A stretch of 38,240 bases of DNA from a virus. The position numbers and the translations under genes were made by a program. The notes below the pieces were generated by a model. The model saw nothing but the letters and a program-made list of their open reading frames with translations, had not been told where the DNA came from and ran no database searches. Below, piece by piece: positions 1 to 7,249 of the stretch; position 1 is the stretch's first letter; every line of letters starts with the position of its first letter. The stretch lies in IMG/VR virus record IMGVR_UViG_3300003322_000545, positions 1 through 38,240 of that record. The stretch is one strand, 5' to 3'.

Positions 1-24
1 GGCCATCCTGATAATGGAAAATAT
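1..24. repeat. Terminal direct repeat, left copy
   Basis: These 24 bases are identical to 38217-38240 at the other end of the window. Such an overlap is what an assembler leaves when a contig closes on itself, or it may be a very short true terminal repeat. Removing one copy keeps the primase-helicase frame open across the joint, which supports circular closure. Confidence 0.95.
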
Positions 25-565
25 ATTCTCCATCATTGGGTGTAGAAGGCCAATACATCAATCTTTCCGGTTGGAAAGTAGTGTTATCGAATATCTCAAT
101 ATCTAAATGTCCCGCGATCTTACGAGCTATTGGTTGATATTCCTCGGGGTCTATTTCCCGATCAAGTGGTAGTACAATGCGCAGCCGGGGGTTATCAGCT
201 CTGTGGGAGTGTGTTGAATAGATACAAGCCGCATTATTATAGAGCATTTGAAAAAGACCCCAAACATCTAAATCAAATTTCGCATAATCAATATCTAGAG
301 TAATCAATGTGCGAAATGTTATTGCTCCTTTTTTTCTCCTTCCACCACTTATGTTACCCCCAACAAAACCTCCTACATCTTTTATGCGGTCACAATCTTT
401 CTTTGGTAGATTGGCATATTCTTTTTCAGTCTCTACGGTTCGATGCGTCTTGCTTAATCTCTGAAGGAGCTCTGACCAAAGTAAAGTTTTATTTTTCCAT
501 TTAATAGAGTCTTTACTTGCTCCAACGGAGATAGTTATTTTTTTGTCGTGCGCTACGTTAATCAT
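1..565 (-). CDS. Primase-polymerase/VapE helicase, N-terminal part (continues at 38216)
   Basis: This is the start of a replication protein whose remainder lies at 36331-38216; joined across the circle the gene is 2451 nt, 816 residues. The ATG at 565 lies 4 nt after the polymerase stop codon (570-572), so the two are co-translated. The first 188 residues look like an archaeo-eukaryotic primase (AEP) domain: D91 and D93 (TLDIDYAKF) fit the metal-binding acidic pair, H119 and H121 (STHSHRADNP) the catalytic histidine region, and FQPERLMYWPS follows, as in phage AEP primases fused to VapE/VirE ATPases. The expected role is primer synthesis coupled to DNA unwinding at the phage fork. The domain call is from motifs only; the frame continuity is directly seen. 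Confidence 0.85.
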   Translation of the reverse strand, partial: MINVAHDKKITISVGASKDSIKWKNKTLLWSELLQRLSKTHRTVETEKEYANLPKKDCDRIKDVGGFVGGNISGGRRKKGAITFRTLITLDIDYAKFDLDVWGLFQMLYNNAACIYSTHSHRADNPRLRIVLPLDREIDPEEYQPIARKIAGHLDIEIFDNTTFQPERLMYWPSTPNDGEYIFHYQDG

Positions 566-569
566 TGGC

Positions 570-2567
570 CTAATTTTTCCGATAGTACGGGGACGTGAAT
601 ATATCGCTTTTAAGGATTAGCCCATTTGCCCAGGAGGGGGCATTGTTCATTATTTTTTCCACAGCCTCTATAGCATATTCTTCTTCAATGTGTTCAGGTA
701 CTTCCGCTACAATCTCATCATGAACATGCATAACGACAGGAAACAGTTGAACTACATTTTTAAGCCCCTCCGCTAATATATCTCTGGCAATTGCTTGCAC
801 AGCGTTTTCGACGATCTTACCCCCATATAGCTGCGTTCTCTTCCATTTTTTATTAGTTTGATCGATACCCCAATAGCTTATCTCCCCCTTTCCTTTGGCG
901 TCATAGCTCGCATTCGGATAAAATAACTGTCTGCTTGACGGTAAGGTGAATATCAGTGAGCCCCCTTTGAATTGTACTGCTAACCTTTGTTCCGCAAATC
1001 GAATGATCTTGCCCGGGTACTCAAAGGCCGCAATAAATGCTCTTTCACACCTTGCCCAAAGACCATGCTGCCTGTGTGCAATCTCAGGATTTTCATTACG
1101 CCATGCCATTGCTATGGGGGCAAGCTCATCCTGACTTAGCCCCATTTCAAGCGCCCCCATGCGGACAAGAGCAGGTACCCAGCCCTGGTAACCAAGAGCG
1201 AGCTCGGCAACCTTTCCTTTATCGCGCTCTTTACTCGGTTTCTTGATGAGCTCGATAGGCACCTTTAGCATTTTAGCGGCTGAGGCTTCATAAATTTTGC
1301 CGTGAGTGGCAAATACCTCCATGCGCCATTTACAGTTCGATAACCAGGCTAAAATACGGGCTTCAATGGCCGACCAGTCCGCAATGAGAAGGTAATGACC
1401 CTCCCGGGCGACAAAAGCCGTACGCAAAAGTAGTTTAAGGGTGTTCAGAACGTCTGAGAAGAGCATAGTTAGGGTTTCGCAGTCATGGAGGGGGCTTATA
1501 GCCTTCCGCATGAACGTGATCTCTTTGGGGTTATAATCGCCTTGCTTGGGCAGGTTATGCACCTGTACACCTCTACCGGCCCACCTCCCTGTACGATTGG
1601 CGCCATAAAACTGGGTAATACCCCTTATAATACCCTCTACGTCCGCCATTCGGAGCATTACAGCGTATTTTTTTACGGATGAAAGAGAAAGCTCTTTGCG
1701 AATGTCAATCACTTCCTTGACTTCTCTTCGTATTCCTGGCTGGGATAAGAATTTGTCAAGGCTCTCCACTTTAACAGAAGTTATAACCAATCCTGTTCTT
1801 TCCTGTAACCACTTCATTAATTGGGTAGGAGAGTTAGGATTATCAAGACCCGTAATTAGCTGGCTTCTTTTAAACAGGTTTGCAAAATGCTCTTTAATAA
1901 GCTCAAGGGCTTTACGGATCATTGGCAGATCGGTTCGTATACCTCTCTCGTTAATACGGTAGTCCAGGACAAATAATTCATACTCTTGCGGAGGTAGTTC
2001 TACCGGTAAGGCATAGTCTATTGCTACTTCAACTTCAACGTCTGTGTTATTGTATTTTTTAAAAAGCTCCCATCGTTCAGGCGAATGATGGGGTAATTTT
2101 CTCGTAGCGTAGTTTAATTTCTTTGTGGGTTTAGTAATAGGGGTGCAAAATTCTTTAACTAATCTGCGACCTTCGGCCATTTTACCGAGGCTTAATTTAA
2201 GAGCAATAGCAGAAGATTCTAACTTTAAAGGGTATCCGTTATATGCGGCTTTAGTCATAGTGCAATACCAATTAAAGAAATTTAAAATAATATGGTATTT
2301 CTGTTTGAAATACTTTTTAAGGCATGTATACTCAAAAAACACATTCCAGGCTTTTTTTACTTCTTCCCTTCTAGTAATATGTCTAACTACCTCTTTTGGT
2401 AATTCTTCGCCATTTAACAAGTCTATGGTTGTGGTAAACAGTTCATCAGAAAATCGGTATGAGAAAAGAATGATTTCAAAGCTCTCATGCCTAACGTACT
2501 CGAACATACCTACTTTGGTGATATCAAGCTCGCAGAAAGTTTCTATATCAATGTGGAGGGCTCTCAT
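570..2567 (-). CDS. Family A DNA polymerase with 3'-5' exonuclease domain
   Basis: The 665-residue protein replicates the phage genome. Its N-terminus carries a DnaQ-like proofreading exonuclease: D7-I-E9 (ExoI), an NVFFE element near residue 75 (ExoII) and a Y-x3-D element in KKYNNTDVEVE near residue 172 (ExoIII). The polymerase domain has motif A around D397 (ADWSAIEARIL), a motif B-like KGKVAELALGYQG, and motif C with H616-D617-E618 (MHVHDEIVAEVP). The length and layout match phage Pol I-like enzymes linked to DUF2815 and DUF2800 genes. The ATG at 2567 is chosen because the ATG at 2575 meets a stop after three codons. It is separated from the ssDNA-binding gene by a hairpin (2592-2629) that could lower its expression. 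All catalytic residues appear intact. Confidence 0.96.
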   Translation of the reverse strand: MRALHIDIETFCELDITKVGMFEYVRHESFEIILFSYRFSDELFTTTIDLLNGEELPKEVVRHITRREEVKKAWNVFFEYTCLKKYFKQKYHIILNFFNWYCTMTKAAYNGYPLKLESSAIALKLSLGKMAEGRRLVKEFCTPITKPTKKLNYATRKLPHHSPERWELFKKYNNTDVEVEVAIDYALPVELPPQEYELFVLDYRINERGIRTDLPMIRKALELIKEHFANLFKRSQLITGLDNPNSPTQLMKWLQERTGLVITSVKVESLDKFLSQPGIRREVKEVIDIRKELSLSSVKKYAVMLRMADVEGIIRGITQFYGANRTGRWAGRGVQVHNLPKQGDYNPKEITFMRKAISPLHDCETLTMLFSDVLNTLKLLLRTAFVAREGHYLLIADWSAIEARILAWLSNCKWRMEVFATHGKIYEASAAKMLKVPIELIKKPSKERDKGKVAELALGYQGWVPALVRMGALEMGLSQDELAPIAMAWRNENPEIAHRQHGLWARCERAFIAAFEYPGKIIRFAEQRLAVQFKGGSLIFTLPSSRQLFYPNASYDAKGKGEISYWGIDQTNKKWKRTQLYGGKIVENAVQAIARDILAEGLKNVVQLFPVVMHVHDEIVAEVPEHIEEEYAIEAVEKIMNNAPSWANGLILKSDIFTSPYYRKN

Positions 2568-2591
2568 GGGGGCATGTTTTTAAGGTTACAG

Positions 2592-2629
2592 AAAAATTAA
2601 GCCAGGCGGTAATTTTCCCGGCTTAATTT
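2592..2629 (-). terminator. Intrinsic terminator or attenuator between ssb-like gene and polymerase
   Basis: A perfect 10 bp inverted repeat (AAATTAAGCC at 2594-2603, GGCTTAATTT at 2620-2629) with a 16 nt loop is followed on the minus strand by a run of five T. It lies in the 69 bp gap inside the replication operon. Because the polymerase must be transcribed through it, it probably acts as a partial terminator that keeps polymerase below its ssDNA-binding partner. Confidence 0.65.
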
Positions 2630-2636
2630 CTACTTA

Positions 2637-3203
2637 CTAAAAGAATTCACTACCGGGTTCCTCTTCTTCCTCGAAGTCATCTTCAATAGTAATGTCCTTA
2701 AAATCACTTTCAGCTGAACCGCGCCCGGTTAATGGATCGCCGTCTTTAACTTTCATAACGTGATTCAGCCCTACGCCAATGCCTGCATTACCTTTCTTGT
2801 TATAGGCAAAGAAATTAATAGAGGCATAGCCATGACAGCCGGAATAAAATTCCCGTTGATCGGTGATTGGGTCAGGGTCACCATCGGATGAATACTGTAC
2901 GATACCAGGTTGTTGTTCTGAACTTGCGTTTAAGAACATAGCGCCTTCATATGCTCCATCTCCTTCGCGTTCCTTGTCACCGTCACGCAAGGGATTACGG
3001 AGGCCTTTCTTACCCTTTAGCGTTGTGGCTCCTGCCTCCATAGCGGCAGCAATAGCCGCCTTAATTTTCTTGATGGTCTTAGTATCACTTTTGTCAATGA
3101 TGAGCGAAGCACTGTACTTTAAAGTGCCGTCGTCATTTGCTTTCGGCTTCCACACATTGACAAAAGAAAACCGACAGGGGATTTGAATTTTTGTCGTACT
3201 CAT
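2637..3203 (-). CDS. DUF2815-type single-stranded DNA-binding protein
   Basis: This 188-residue protein resembles the DUF2815 family, which serves as ssDNA-binding protein in phages with this replication module. The body has the expected small-domain features (IPCRFSFVNVWKP start, a central GAMFLNASS segment, a GCHGYASINFFAYNKKGN segment). The C-terminus is a strongly acidic tail (EDDFEEEEEPGS) ending in two phenylalanines, the arrangement that bacterial SSBs use to dock partner proteins. It follows the DUF2800 gene by 3 nt and precedes the polymerase. The likely role is coating of ssDNA at the fork; the tail function is inferred by analogy. Confidence 0.88.
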   Translation of the reverse strand: MSTTKIQIPCRFSFVNVWKPKANDDGTLKYSASLIIDKSDTKTIKKIKAAIAAAMEAGATTLKGKKGLRNPLRDGDKEREGDGAYEGAMFLNASSEQQPGIVQYSSDGDPDPITDQREFYSGCHGYASINFFAYNKKGNAGIGVGLNHVMKVKDGDPLTGRGSAESDFKDITIEDDFEEEEEPGSEFF

Positions 3204-3206
3204 TGG

Positions 3207-4379
3207 TTAAATTTTTATATTCTTAAAATCTTGTTTTGCGCCTTCTTTGCCATTTATCGACTTACGTCGATCAGACTCAGGAACTAGTGTAGGTATGCCC
3301 GGAGGTTTAATTATGTACTTACCCAGTAATTTATTAAGCTTACCCTCGCCTAAGAGCTTAGTCATTTCAGTAATGCCTATCAATGAAGATTTTTCAATTT
3401 GCTCCTTTTTATAGCCTGCCTTTAATAATGCCTTTACTATCTCTTCCTGTTTGCTATCGGCATATTTACGCATAGACTTACCAGCTACTAATTTAAAGCC
3501 GGGAACTTTAACGCCCTTTCTTGCTTCTTCAGAAGCATATTCCTTTATTGCGTTATACCAGTTGACTAAGCTTTCCCCAATCAGCAAAGCCTCCGCGATT
3601 TCTTCTATATCCATTTCGTAAGGTACTTTGAAATCATACTTTGCTAATGATGTATGATAATCAGTAGAAGCCTTACAGTTTATCTTTGCTGGGCACCATC
3701 TGCAATGTGTTCCGGCTCTGAAATCACCTTCGCCGTTATAGGCCAGTTGCGCTGCCTTCTTAACAGTGGTATTACCCCAACGTATATATTCCTGGACTGT
3801 ATTAGTGTAAGTACTGATATTGTCAATACGGGGCTGATAGATGTGGAGATTAACCTTCTCAAACTCATCATAAAAAAGTGTAGCCTCAATCACTCCTAAA
3901 GCATATAAACCTAACTGAACGTTAGCAATAGCCGAAACCGGTATACCTTTTCCATACTTAAAATCTATCACATCTATTATACTTGGTGAAAGTATACACA
4001 CATCAAGATGGCCGTATCCTTCAGGCGCAATATGACTATAATCTATGCGCTTTTCAATCCATATATCAACGCAGCCTTTTTGTTTATAGACATAGTAGAG
4101 ATCAAGCACATAACTTACAAAGCCTTCAGCGTAGCGTTCCATTTCATCCTTGTAAAGCTCGTGATCACGATGAAAAGCAAGCTGTTTTTGATAATCCTTT
4201 TTTGATAGCCTTCCGAGCCTACAATTGAGTTGATCAGTTGCGATAGAATGGCATAGCGTACCCTCATCAGCGTAATTACTGGTTTTCTTCTCGAACTTCT
4301 CCGCAAAACGGGGAGCTCGCGTACAAGTCAACCATATATTTGCCGATGAGGGATTTAAAAGGCTATGCTCTCTTTCCAT
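3207..4379 (-). CDS. DUF2800 family, RecB/Cas4-like nuclease-fold protein
   Basis: The 390-residue protein matches the DUF2800 family of phage replication modules, which belongs to the PD-(D/E)XK nuclease superfamily. Visible signs are the opening HSLLNPSSANIWLTCTRAP, a GHLDVCILS segment, the VIDFKYGKG motif holding acidic and lysine active-site candidates, a conserved glutamine in NVQLGLYALG, and a cysteine cluster CRWCPAKINC near residues 227-236 that could hold an iron-sulfur cluster with a further cysteine, as in Cas4/AddB. It probably processes DNA ends or recombination intermediates together with the DUF2815 protein just downstream. The exact biochemical role of DUF2800 is not established. 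Confidence 0.87.
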   Translation of the reverse strand: MEREHSLLNPSSANIWLTCTRAPRFAEKFEKKTSNYADEGTLCHSIATDQLNCRLGRLSKKDYQKQLAFHRDHELYKDEMERYAEGFVSYVLDLYYVYKQKGCVDIWIEKRIDYSHIAPEGYGHLDVCILSPSIIDVIDFKYGKGIPVSAIANVQLGLYALGVIEATLFYDEFEKVNLHIYQPRIDNISTYTNTVQEYIRWGNTTVKKAAQLAYNGEGDFRAGTHCRWCPAKINCKASTDYHTSLAKYDFKVPYEMDIEEIAEALLIGESLVNWYNAIKEYASEEARKGVKVPGFKLVAGKSMRKYADSKQEEIVKALLKAGYKKEQIEKSSLIGITEMTKLLGEGKLNKLLGKYIIKPPGIPTLVPESDRRKSINGKEGAKQDFKNIKI

Positions 4380-4388
4380 AATTGAAGG

Positions 4389-4763
4389 CTATTTTTGCTT
4401 TTTGGTTAAGGGTAGAAGCTCGTTGTAAAATTTAGCATATACGGCTTCTTTAAGGTTACTAATTGTTTTCGCCTTATACTTGGTAAAAAGAGCGGCTACT
4501 TTCGCTTTATTACCGGCTGAAACCGCTTTACCAACGGCCTCCTTAATCATATCAGCGTCAACCTCGCTTTCTTCATCTTCACTTTCTTCCTCGTCGCTTT
4601 CGTTTTCCACATCTCCGAATTCTTCTTCCTCGAAAGCTGCTTCGGCTTTCTTTGAGGTTTTTTTAGTTGCTTTTTTTTCAGTAGAAGAAATAAAAAGCTC
4701 TTCAAGTGTTTTGCTCAAATTGGCTTTAAAATCTTCCGTTGAAAACTCAAGTATTATTTTCAT
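4389..4763 (-). CDS. Unknown protein with acidic linker, in replication operon
   Basis: This 124-residue protein has a short ordered N-terminus (MKIILEFSTEDFKANLSKTL), a Lys/Thr-rich stretch, a central run dominated by Glu, Asp and Ser (about residues 44-70), and a helical C-terminal third rich in Lys and Ala that ends KKQK. It lies 9 nt upstream of the DUF2800 gene, where related phages often carry a small protein of similar charge layout. It has no enzymatic motif. A role as an accessory DNA- or protein-binding factor is only inferred from position and charge. Confidence 0.8.
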   Translation of the reverse strand: MKIILEFSTEDFKANLSKTLEELFISSTEKKATKKTSKKAEAAFEEEEFGDVENESDEEESEDEESEVDADMIKEAVGKAVSAGNKAKVAALFTKYKAKTISNLKEAVYAKFYNELLPLTKKQK

Positions 4764-4795
4764 GTTATATAACGGCTACCTATACGCCGAAAGGT

Positions 4796-4984
4796 TTAAT
4801 TAATGTGAGTAAATTCTTTTCTTGCCTCTTTCTCGATGAGTTCGAGCAATTCAATTTCTTCCTCGGTAAATACCGGGAGAATCTTATTATAATGAGGAGT
4901 TATCCGGGCAACTTCAATATAGCTATCTGCGTTAACAGATATGACATGGGCTATATACTTGCGTAGCAATTGTTGAAAATCCAT
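4796..4984 (-). CDS. Small early protein, unknown
   Basis: This 62-residue protein has an acidic C-terminal helix (EEEIELLELIEKEARKEF) after a short mixed N-terminal region. It has no cysteine pairs, membrane segment or recognised domain. It sits 32 nt upstream of the acidic-linker gene in the same transcription unit. The ATG at 4984 is the first in frame and follows the candidate 24-residue gene by 10 nt. Confidence 0.7.
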   Translation of the reverse strand: MDFQQLLRKYIAHVISVNADSYIEVARITPHYNKILPVFTEEEIELLELIEKEARKEFTHIN

Positions 4985-4994
4985 AATAAAGGTT

Positions 4995-5069
4995 TTAAGA
5001 TTGATGATTTTTACGCATAAGATTAAAGAGGATAGTAAGTACTACCCAACAAAAAATATGATTTAGCAT
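4995..5069 (-). CDS. Candidate 24-residue membrane peptide
   Basis: An ATG 2 nt after the stop of the 99-residue gene opens a 24-codon frame (MLNHIFCWVVLTILFNLMRK, then NHQS) that ends 10 nt before the next gene. It fills an otherwise empty 87 bp gap almost exactly. The peptide is one hydrophobic segment of about 15 residues followed by basic residues, as in small single-pass membrane peptides. No family is recognised and conservation is unknown. Confidence 0.4.
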   Translation of the reverse strand: MLNHIFCWVVLTILFNLMRKNHQS

Positions 5070-5071
5070 GC

Positions 5072-5371
5072 TTAATCCTTTGAGAAGCCTTTTATTGTAC
5101 GTGTTTTAAAACTTACTCCCAAAAGTGAAGCATACGTATTTAAAAGAGAGATAGGAATTTTGCGTCCATATTGCTCAAAGAAGCTTTTAGCCTCCCCTTC
5201 CCAAAAAGTTAACTCGGCCAAAGTTTGAGAGTTAATAATGCCCAAGGAGATAGTACGATAATCGTTAAGGGCCAAGTGAAGATAAAGAGCCGAACGAAGT
5301 TCCTTATAGATGAAATAAGCAATACTAATAAGAGCGCTAATAAGTGTTACGCTAACAATCAGACTTTCCAT
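5072..5371 (-). CDS. Early protein with N-terminal membrane segment, unknown
   Basis: The 99-residue protein starts with a membrane-spanning segment (about residues 3-22, LIVSVTLISALISIAYFIY) followed by KELRSALYLHLAL and a soluble C-terminal part of about 65 residues. The charge pattern (Glu before, Lys/Arg after the segment) suggests a single-pass inner-membrane protein with a cytoplasmic tail. It lies in the early cluster of unknown genes, where superinfection exclusion or host-takeover proteins are often found; that function is not shown here. Confidence 0.7.
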   Translation of the reverse strand: MESLIVSVTLISALISIAYFIYKELRSALYLHLALNDYRTISLGIINSQTLAELTFWEGEAKSFFEQYGRKIPISLLNTYASLLGVSFKTRTIKGFSKD

Positions 5372-5410
5372 AAAAGAAGATTTGAGAAGTTTAAAGGTAA
5401 AGGAAAAAAG

Positions 5411-5656
5411 TTATTTAAGCGATTTTAAAGTGTCAAAAGTTAAGGCGATATTTTCACCCATATGACTGCTCAATTGAGCAATTTGAATGCTGCGAAAAAA
5501 GCGACACTTATAAGAGTCATCAACTTTTTCGACAGTAGCCCCATAGTAATCCCGGTTACTTTTTCGGGTATACCTAACCGAACCATCTACGATCAATTCA
5601 TAGATGTATTTATGCTTCTTGTTTTTACTACGGGTTTGCCGTAATTCATATATCAT
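5411..5656 (-). CDS. Small basic early protein, unknown
   Basis: This 81-residue protein has a beta-rich look (KYIYELIVDGSVRYTRKSNR) and is basic in its first half. No domain is recognised. It belongs to the run of small early genes with short gaps on both sides (12 nt to its upstream neighbour, 39 nt downstream). Confidence 0.72.
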   Translation of the reverse strand: MIYELRQTRSKNKKHKYIYELIVDGSVRYTRKSNRDYYGATVEKVDDSYKCRFFRSIQIAQLSSHMGENIALTFDTLKSLK

Positions 5657-5668
5657 AAGTTAACAATT

Positions 5669-5917
5669 TTATTCTTCGCAATAATCAATACCCGTATATC
5701 TAACTCTGCATGCATGTATTAAAGCCGCGATATCCATTAAATCAGTAGACGAAAATGTTTCCAACATGGCTTCATACACCCACCTGTGTTCTGTCTTTTG
5801 GTAAATGAGACCGATACACTCTTCGTTGGTGCGCCTGAAAATTTTAAAGGTATTACTTTTAGTTTCATCGGTGCAAACTGCCCGGAAAATTTTACAGGAG
5901 GATAAGAGTATAATCAT
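5669..5917 (-). CDS. Small early protein, unknown
   Basis: This 82-residue protein contains a FKIFRRTNEECIGLIYQK segment and a C-terminal helix with a cysteine (IAALIHACRVRY). The first ten residues (MIILLSSCKIF) are mildly hydrophobic with a cysteine, but too short and without the charge pattern of a clear lipoprotein signal. It follows the candidate 29-residue gene by 3 nt. No family is recognised. Confidence 0.68.
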   Translation of the reverse strand: MIILLSSCKIFRAVCTDETKSNTFKIFRRTNEECIGLIYQKTEHRWVYEAMLETFSSTDLMDIAALIHACRVRYTGIDYCEE

Positions 5918-5920
5918 AGA

Positions 5921-6010
5921 TTAAGGTTTTAATTTGATCTGAAAAATTGCTACTATGCTACCCCCATTATATTGAATTAGCCTACCTCTCTCATCGGCGA
6001 AAACACTCAT
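5921..6010 (-). CDS. Candidate 29-residue early gene
   Basis: The frame begins with ATG at 6010 and reads MSVFADERGRLIQYNGGSIV, then AIFQIKLKP, before TAA. It ends 3 nt before the next gene, and it is the only sizeable frame in the 217 bp between 5917 and 6135. The strong terminator at 6086-6114 lies just upstream, so a promoter between 6085 and 6011 is expected, though none of consensus quality is visible. The composition looks protein-like, but the length makes the call uncertain. Confidence 0.4.
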   Translation of the reverse strand: MSVFADERGRLIQYNGGSIVAIFQIKLKP

Positions 6011-6085
6011 TAATAAATTCTACCATACTAATATACCTGGTGAAAAATAAAAGTAATTAGAGATCATATTATGAATAATTAGAGT

Positions 6086-6114
6086 TAAAAAAAATCCGGT
6101 TATACGATACCGGT
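6086..6114 (-). terminator. Rho-independent terminator after the first early genes
   Basis: On the minus strand, CCGGT and ACCGG (6109-6113 and 6096-6100) form a stem extended by TAT/ATA pairing with one bulge, followed by eight consecutive T (6094-6087). It lies 21 nt after the stop of the gene at 6135 and divides the early region into two transcription units, or attenuates the first. Confidence 0.75.
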
Positions 6115-6134
6115 AAACGTTCCACTCCACTGAG

Positions 6135-6377
6135 TTAGTGAATAACTCCCTTTGGTGGGTCTCCTGTAATTATCTTAAAAGAAGGTTGTTGCCCTTTGAA
6201 TTGACAATATTGGCGATACGATCCATCCTCAAAAATATCAAGACATTCACCTTCATAGATGCTATCTTTCTGATTATTAATTAGGATAGCACCTTCTCCA
6301 TTCTCATTCCAGGTGTTAGTATAAATTTCAAACCCTGCGTTAATGGCATGAGTTATGCGTTGTTGATATAGCGGCAT
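6135..6377 (-). CDS. Small early protein, unknown
   Basis: An 80-residue protein starting MPLYQQRITHAINAG. I chose the ATG at 6377 because it lies 1 nt after the stop of the preceding gene; the longer frame from 6401 would need a TTG codon and overlap that gene. The C-terminal half is rich in aromatic and acidic residues (DIFEDGSYRQYCQF). No domain is recognised. The gene is followed by a strong terminator. Confidence 0.72.
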   Translation of the reverse strand: MPLYQQRITHAINAGFEIYTNTWNENGEGAILINNQKDSIYEGECLDIFEDGSYRQYCQFKGQQPSFKIITGDPPKGVIH

Positions 6378-6378
6378 A

Positions 6379-6612
6379 TTATATAGATTTAACGTAATCA
6401 ATAGCTTTTAAGAGCTGAATTTTTCGCCCTTTTATTTGGGTATGCAGTTGTGCTTTTTGAGACACAATGGTCGGTAAAAGCTCTTTGCGAAGCTCAGGAG
6501 CGCATAATACCTGCTCGGCTACAAGTACCGCCAATTTGCGGCGGTACTTTTTCACTAAGTGGTCATCATTGAAGAGGTTATCAAGCTGTGAAGCATTTTC
6601 GAGGATGGGCAT
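6379..6612 (-). CDS. Small helical early protein, unknown
   Basis: The 77-residue protein is predicted by eye to be almost wholly helical, with a basic C-terminal half (KAQLHTQIKGRKIQLLKAID). It lies 3 nt after the first early gene and 1 nt before the next, so the three are one translation unit. There is no known domain; the positive charge would suit nucleic-acid or protein binding, but that is inference. Confidence 0.75.
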   Translation of the reverse strand: MPILENASQLDNLFNDDHLVKKYRRKLAVLVAEQVLCAPELRKELLPTIVSQKAQLHTQIKGRKIQLLKAIDYVKSI

Positions 6613-6615
6613 AGC

Positions 6616-6987
6616 TTAAGGTTTAGGGTTTGTGATTGCTTCAATAGTGTGCTTTCTGTCGCCTTCAATAACCACTATCTTATCACCAGCTTTGCCGCCT
6701 TTAGGGGCATCATTAAAGGCGTTGAAGTTGAAGCCGGCAGTACCGAGGAGCATAGCTACCCGTGATTGCCAGGAGGTAGAAGAAGAGTGACGACCTGAAC
6801 CGGTATTCTTACCGCATGAGATGGCAATGCCGGGGGTCTCGATTGCTTCTTTAGCAGTCTTATAGGCGAGAGAGTTCTTTGCAACAAAGATTCTTTTAGC
6901 GGCTTCATCGAGGCGTTGAAGGTTAGCGCGTTCATCGGCTGCGTTTATAAGGGCTTGCAAAGGAGCTGAAGGTGTGATCTTACTCAT
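6616..6987 (-). CDS. First gene of the early operon, unknown
   Basis: This 123-residue protein is the first product of the promoter at 7038-7068, about 45 nt downstream of the likely start of transcription, so it is probably among the earliest and most abundant phage proteins. Residues 1-50 are helical (LQALINAADERANLQRLDEA). A Ser/Gly-rich patch follows (CGKNTGSGRHSSSTSWQSR), then a Gly-rich compact segment and a beta-like end (DKIVVIEGDRKHTIEAI). No family is recognised. Confidence 0.8.
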   Translation of the reverse strand: MSKITPSAPLQALINAADERANLQRLDEAAKRIFVAKNSLAYKTAKEAIETPGIAISCGKNTGSGRHSSSTSWQSRVAMLLGTAGFNFNAFNDAPKGGKAGDKIVVIEGDRKHTIEAITNPKP

Positions 6988-7037
6988 AGTAATAATTTTT
7001 GACGTTAAAAATACTTGTTTTGCGGTAATTTCTTACA

Positions 7038-7068
7038 CAAATATACCTCTTTCGAGTGTATTTCCAAA
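7038..7068 (-). promoter_or_regulatory. Bacteroidota-type promoter for the early operon
   Basis: On the minus strand TTTG (7068-7065) is followed after exactly 19 nt by TATATTTG (7045-7038). This fits the -33 TTTG / -7 TAnnTTTG consensus of the Bacteroidota primary sigma factor. It lies directly after two terminators and about 50 nt before the first early ATG. It is the clearest promoter in the window and supports a Bacteroidota host. Confidence 0.8.
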
Positions 7069-7086
7069 TCTTTTTGGGAAATAATT

Positions 7087-7121
7087 AAAAAAAAAATCCC
7101 GGCACCGTAGAAACGTCCGGG
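7087..7121 (-). terminator. Second terminator after the lysis genes
   Basis: On the minus strand CCCGG (7121-7117) pairs with CCGGG (7102-7098), with a few further inner pairs, and is followed by one A and ten T (7096-7087). It backs up the terminator at 7185-7218 and insulates the early promoter from late transcription. Confidence 0.8.
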
Positions 7122-7184
7122 AACTTGCTCTTACTAAAACATGATAATGAAAGGCTGGAAAGTAAATAAAAAATCTGGGCTTTT

Positions 7185-7218
7185 ATAAAAAAAGCCGAAC
7201 CCGCGATAAGGTTCGGCT
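7185..7218 (-). terminator. Main late-operon terminator
   Basis: A perfect 9 bp stem (AGCCGAACC at 7193-7201, GGTTCGGCT at 7210-7218) with an 8 nt loop is followed on the minus strand by a T tract (7193-7187). It lies 32 nt after the endolysin stop. A smaller hairpin, GTTACC-AACC-GGTAAC, lies between them. Confidence 0.9.
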
Positions 7219-7249
7219 ACCTGGTTACCAACCGGTAACGGGTTACATA

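Noticed and set aside
6378-6401. Longer start (TTG at 6401) for the 80-residue early gene
   Set aside because: It would overlap the previous gene by 23 nt; the ATG at 6377 lies 1 nt after that stop.
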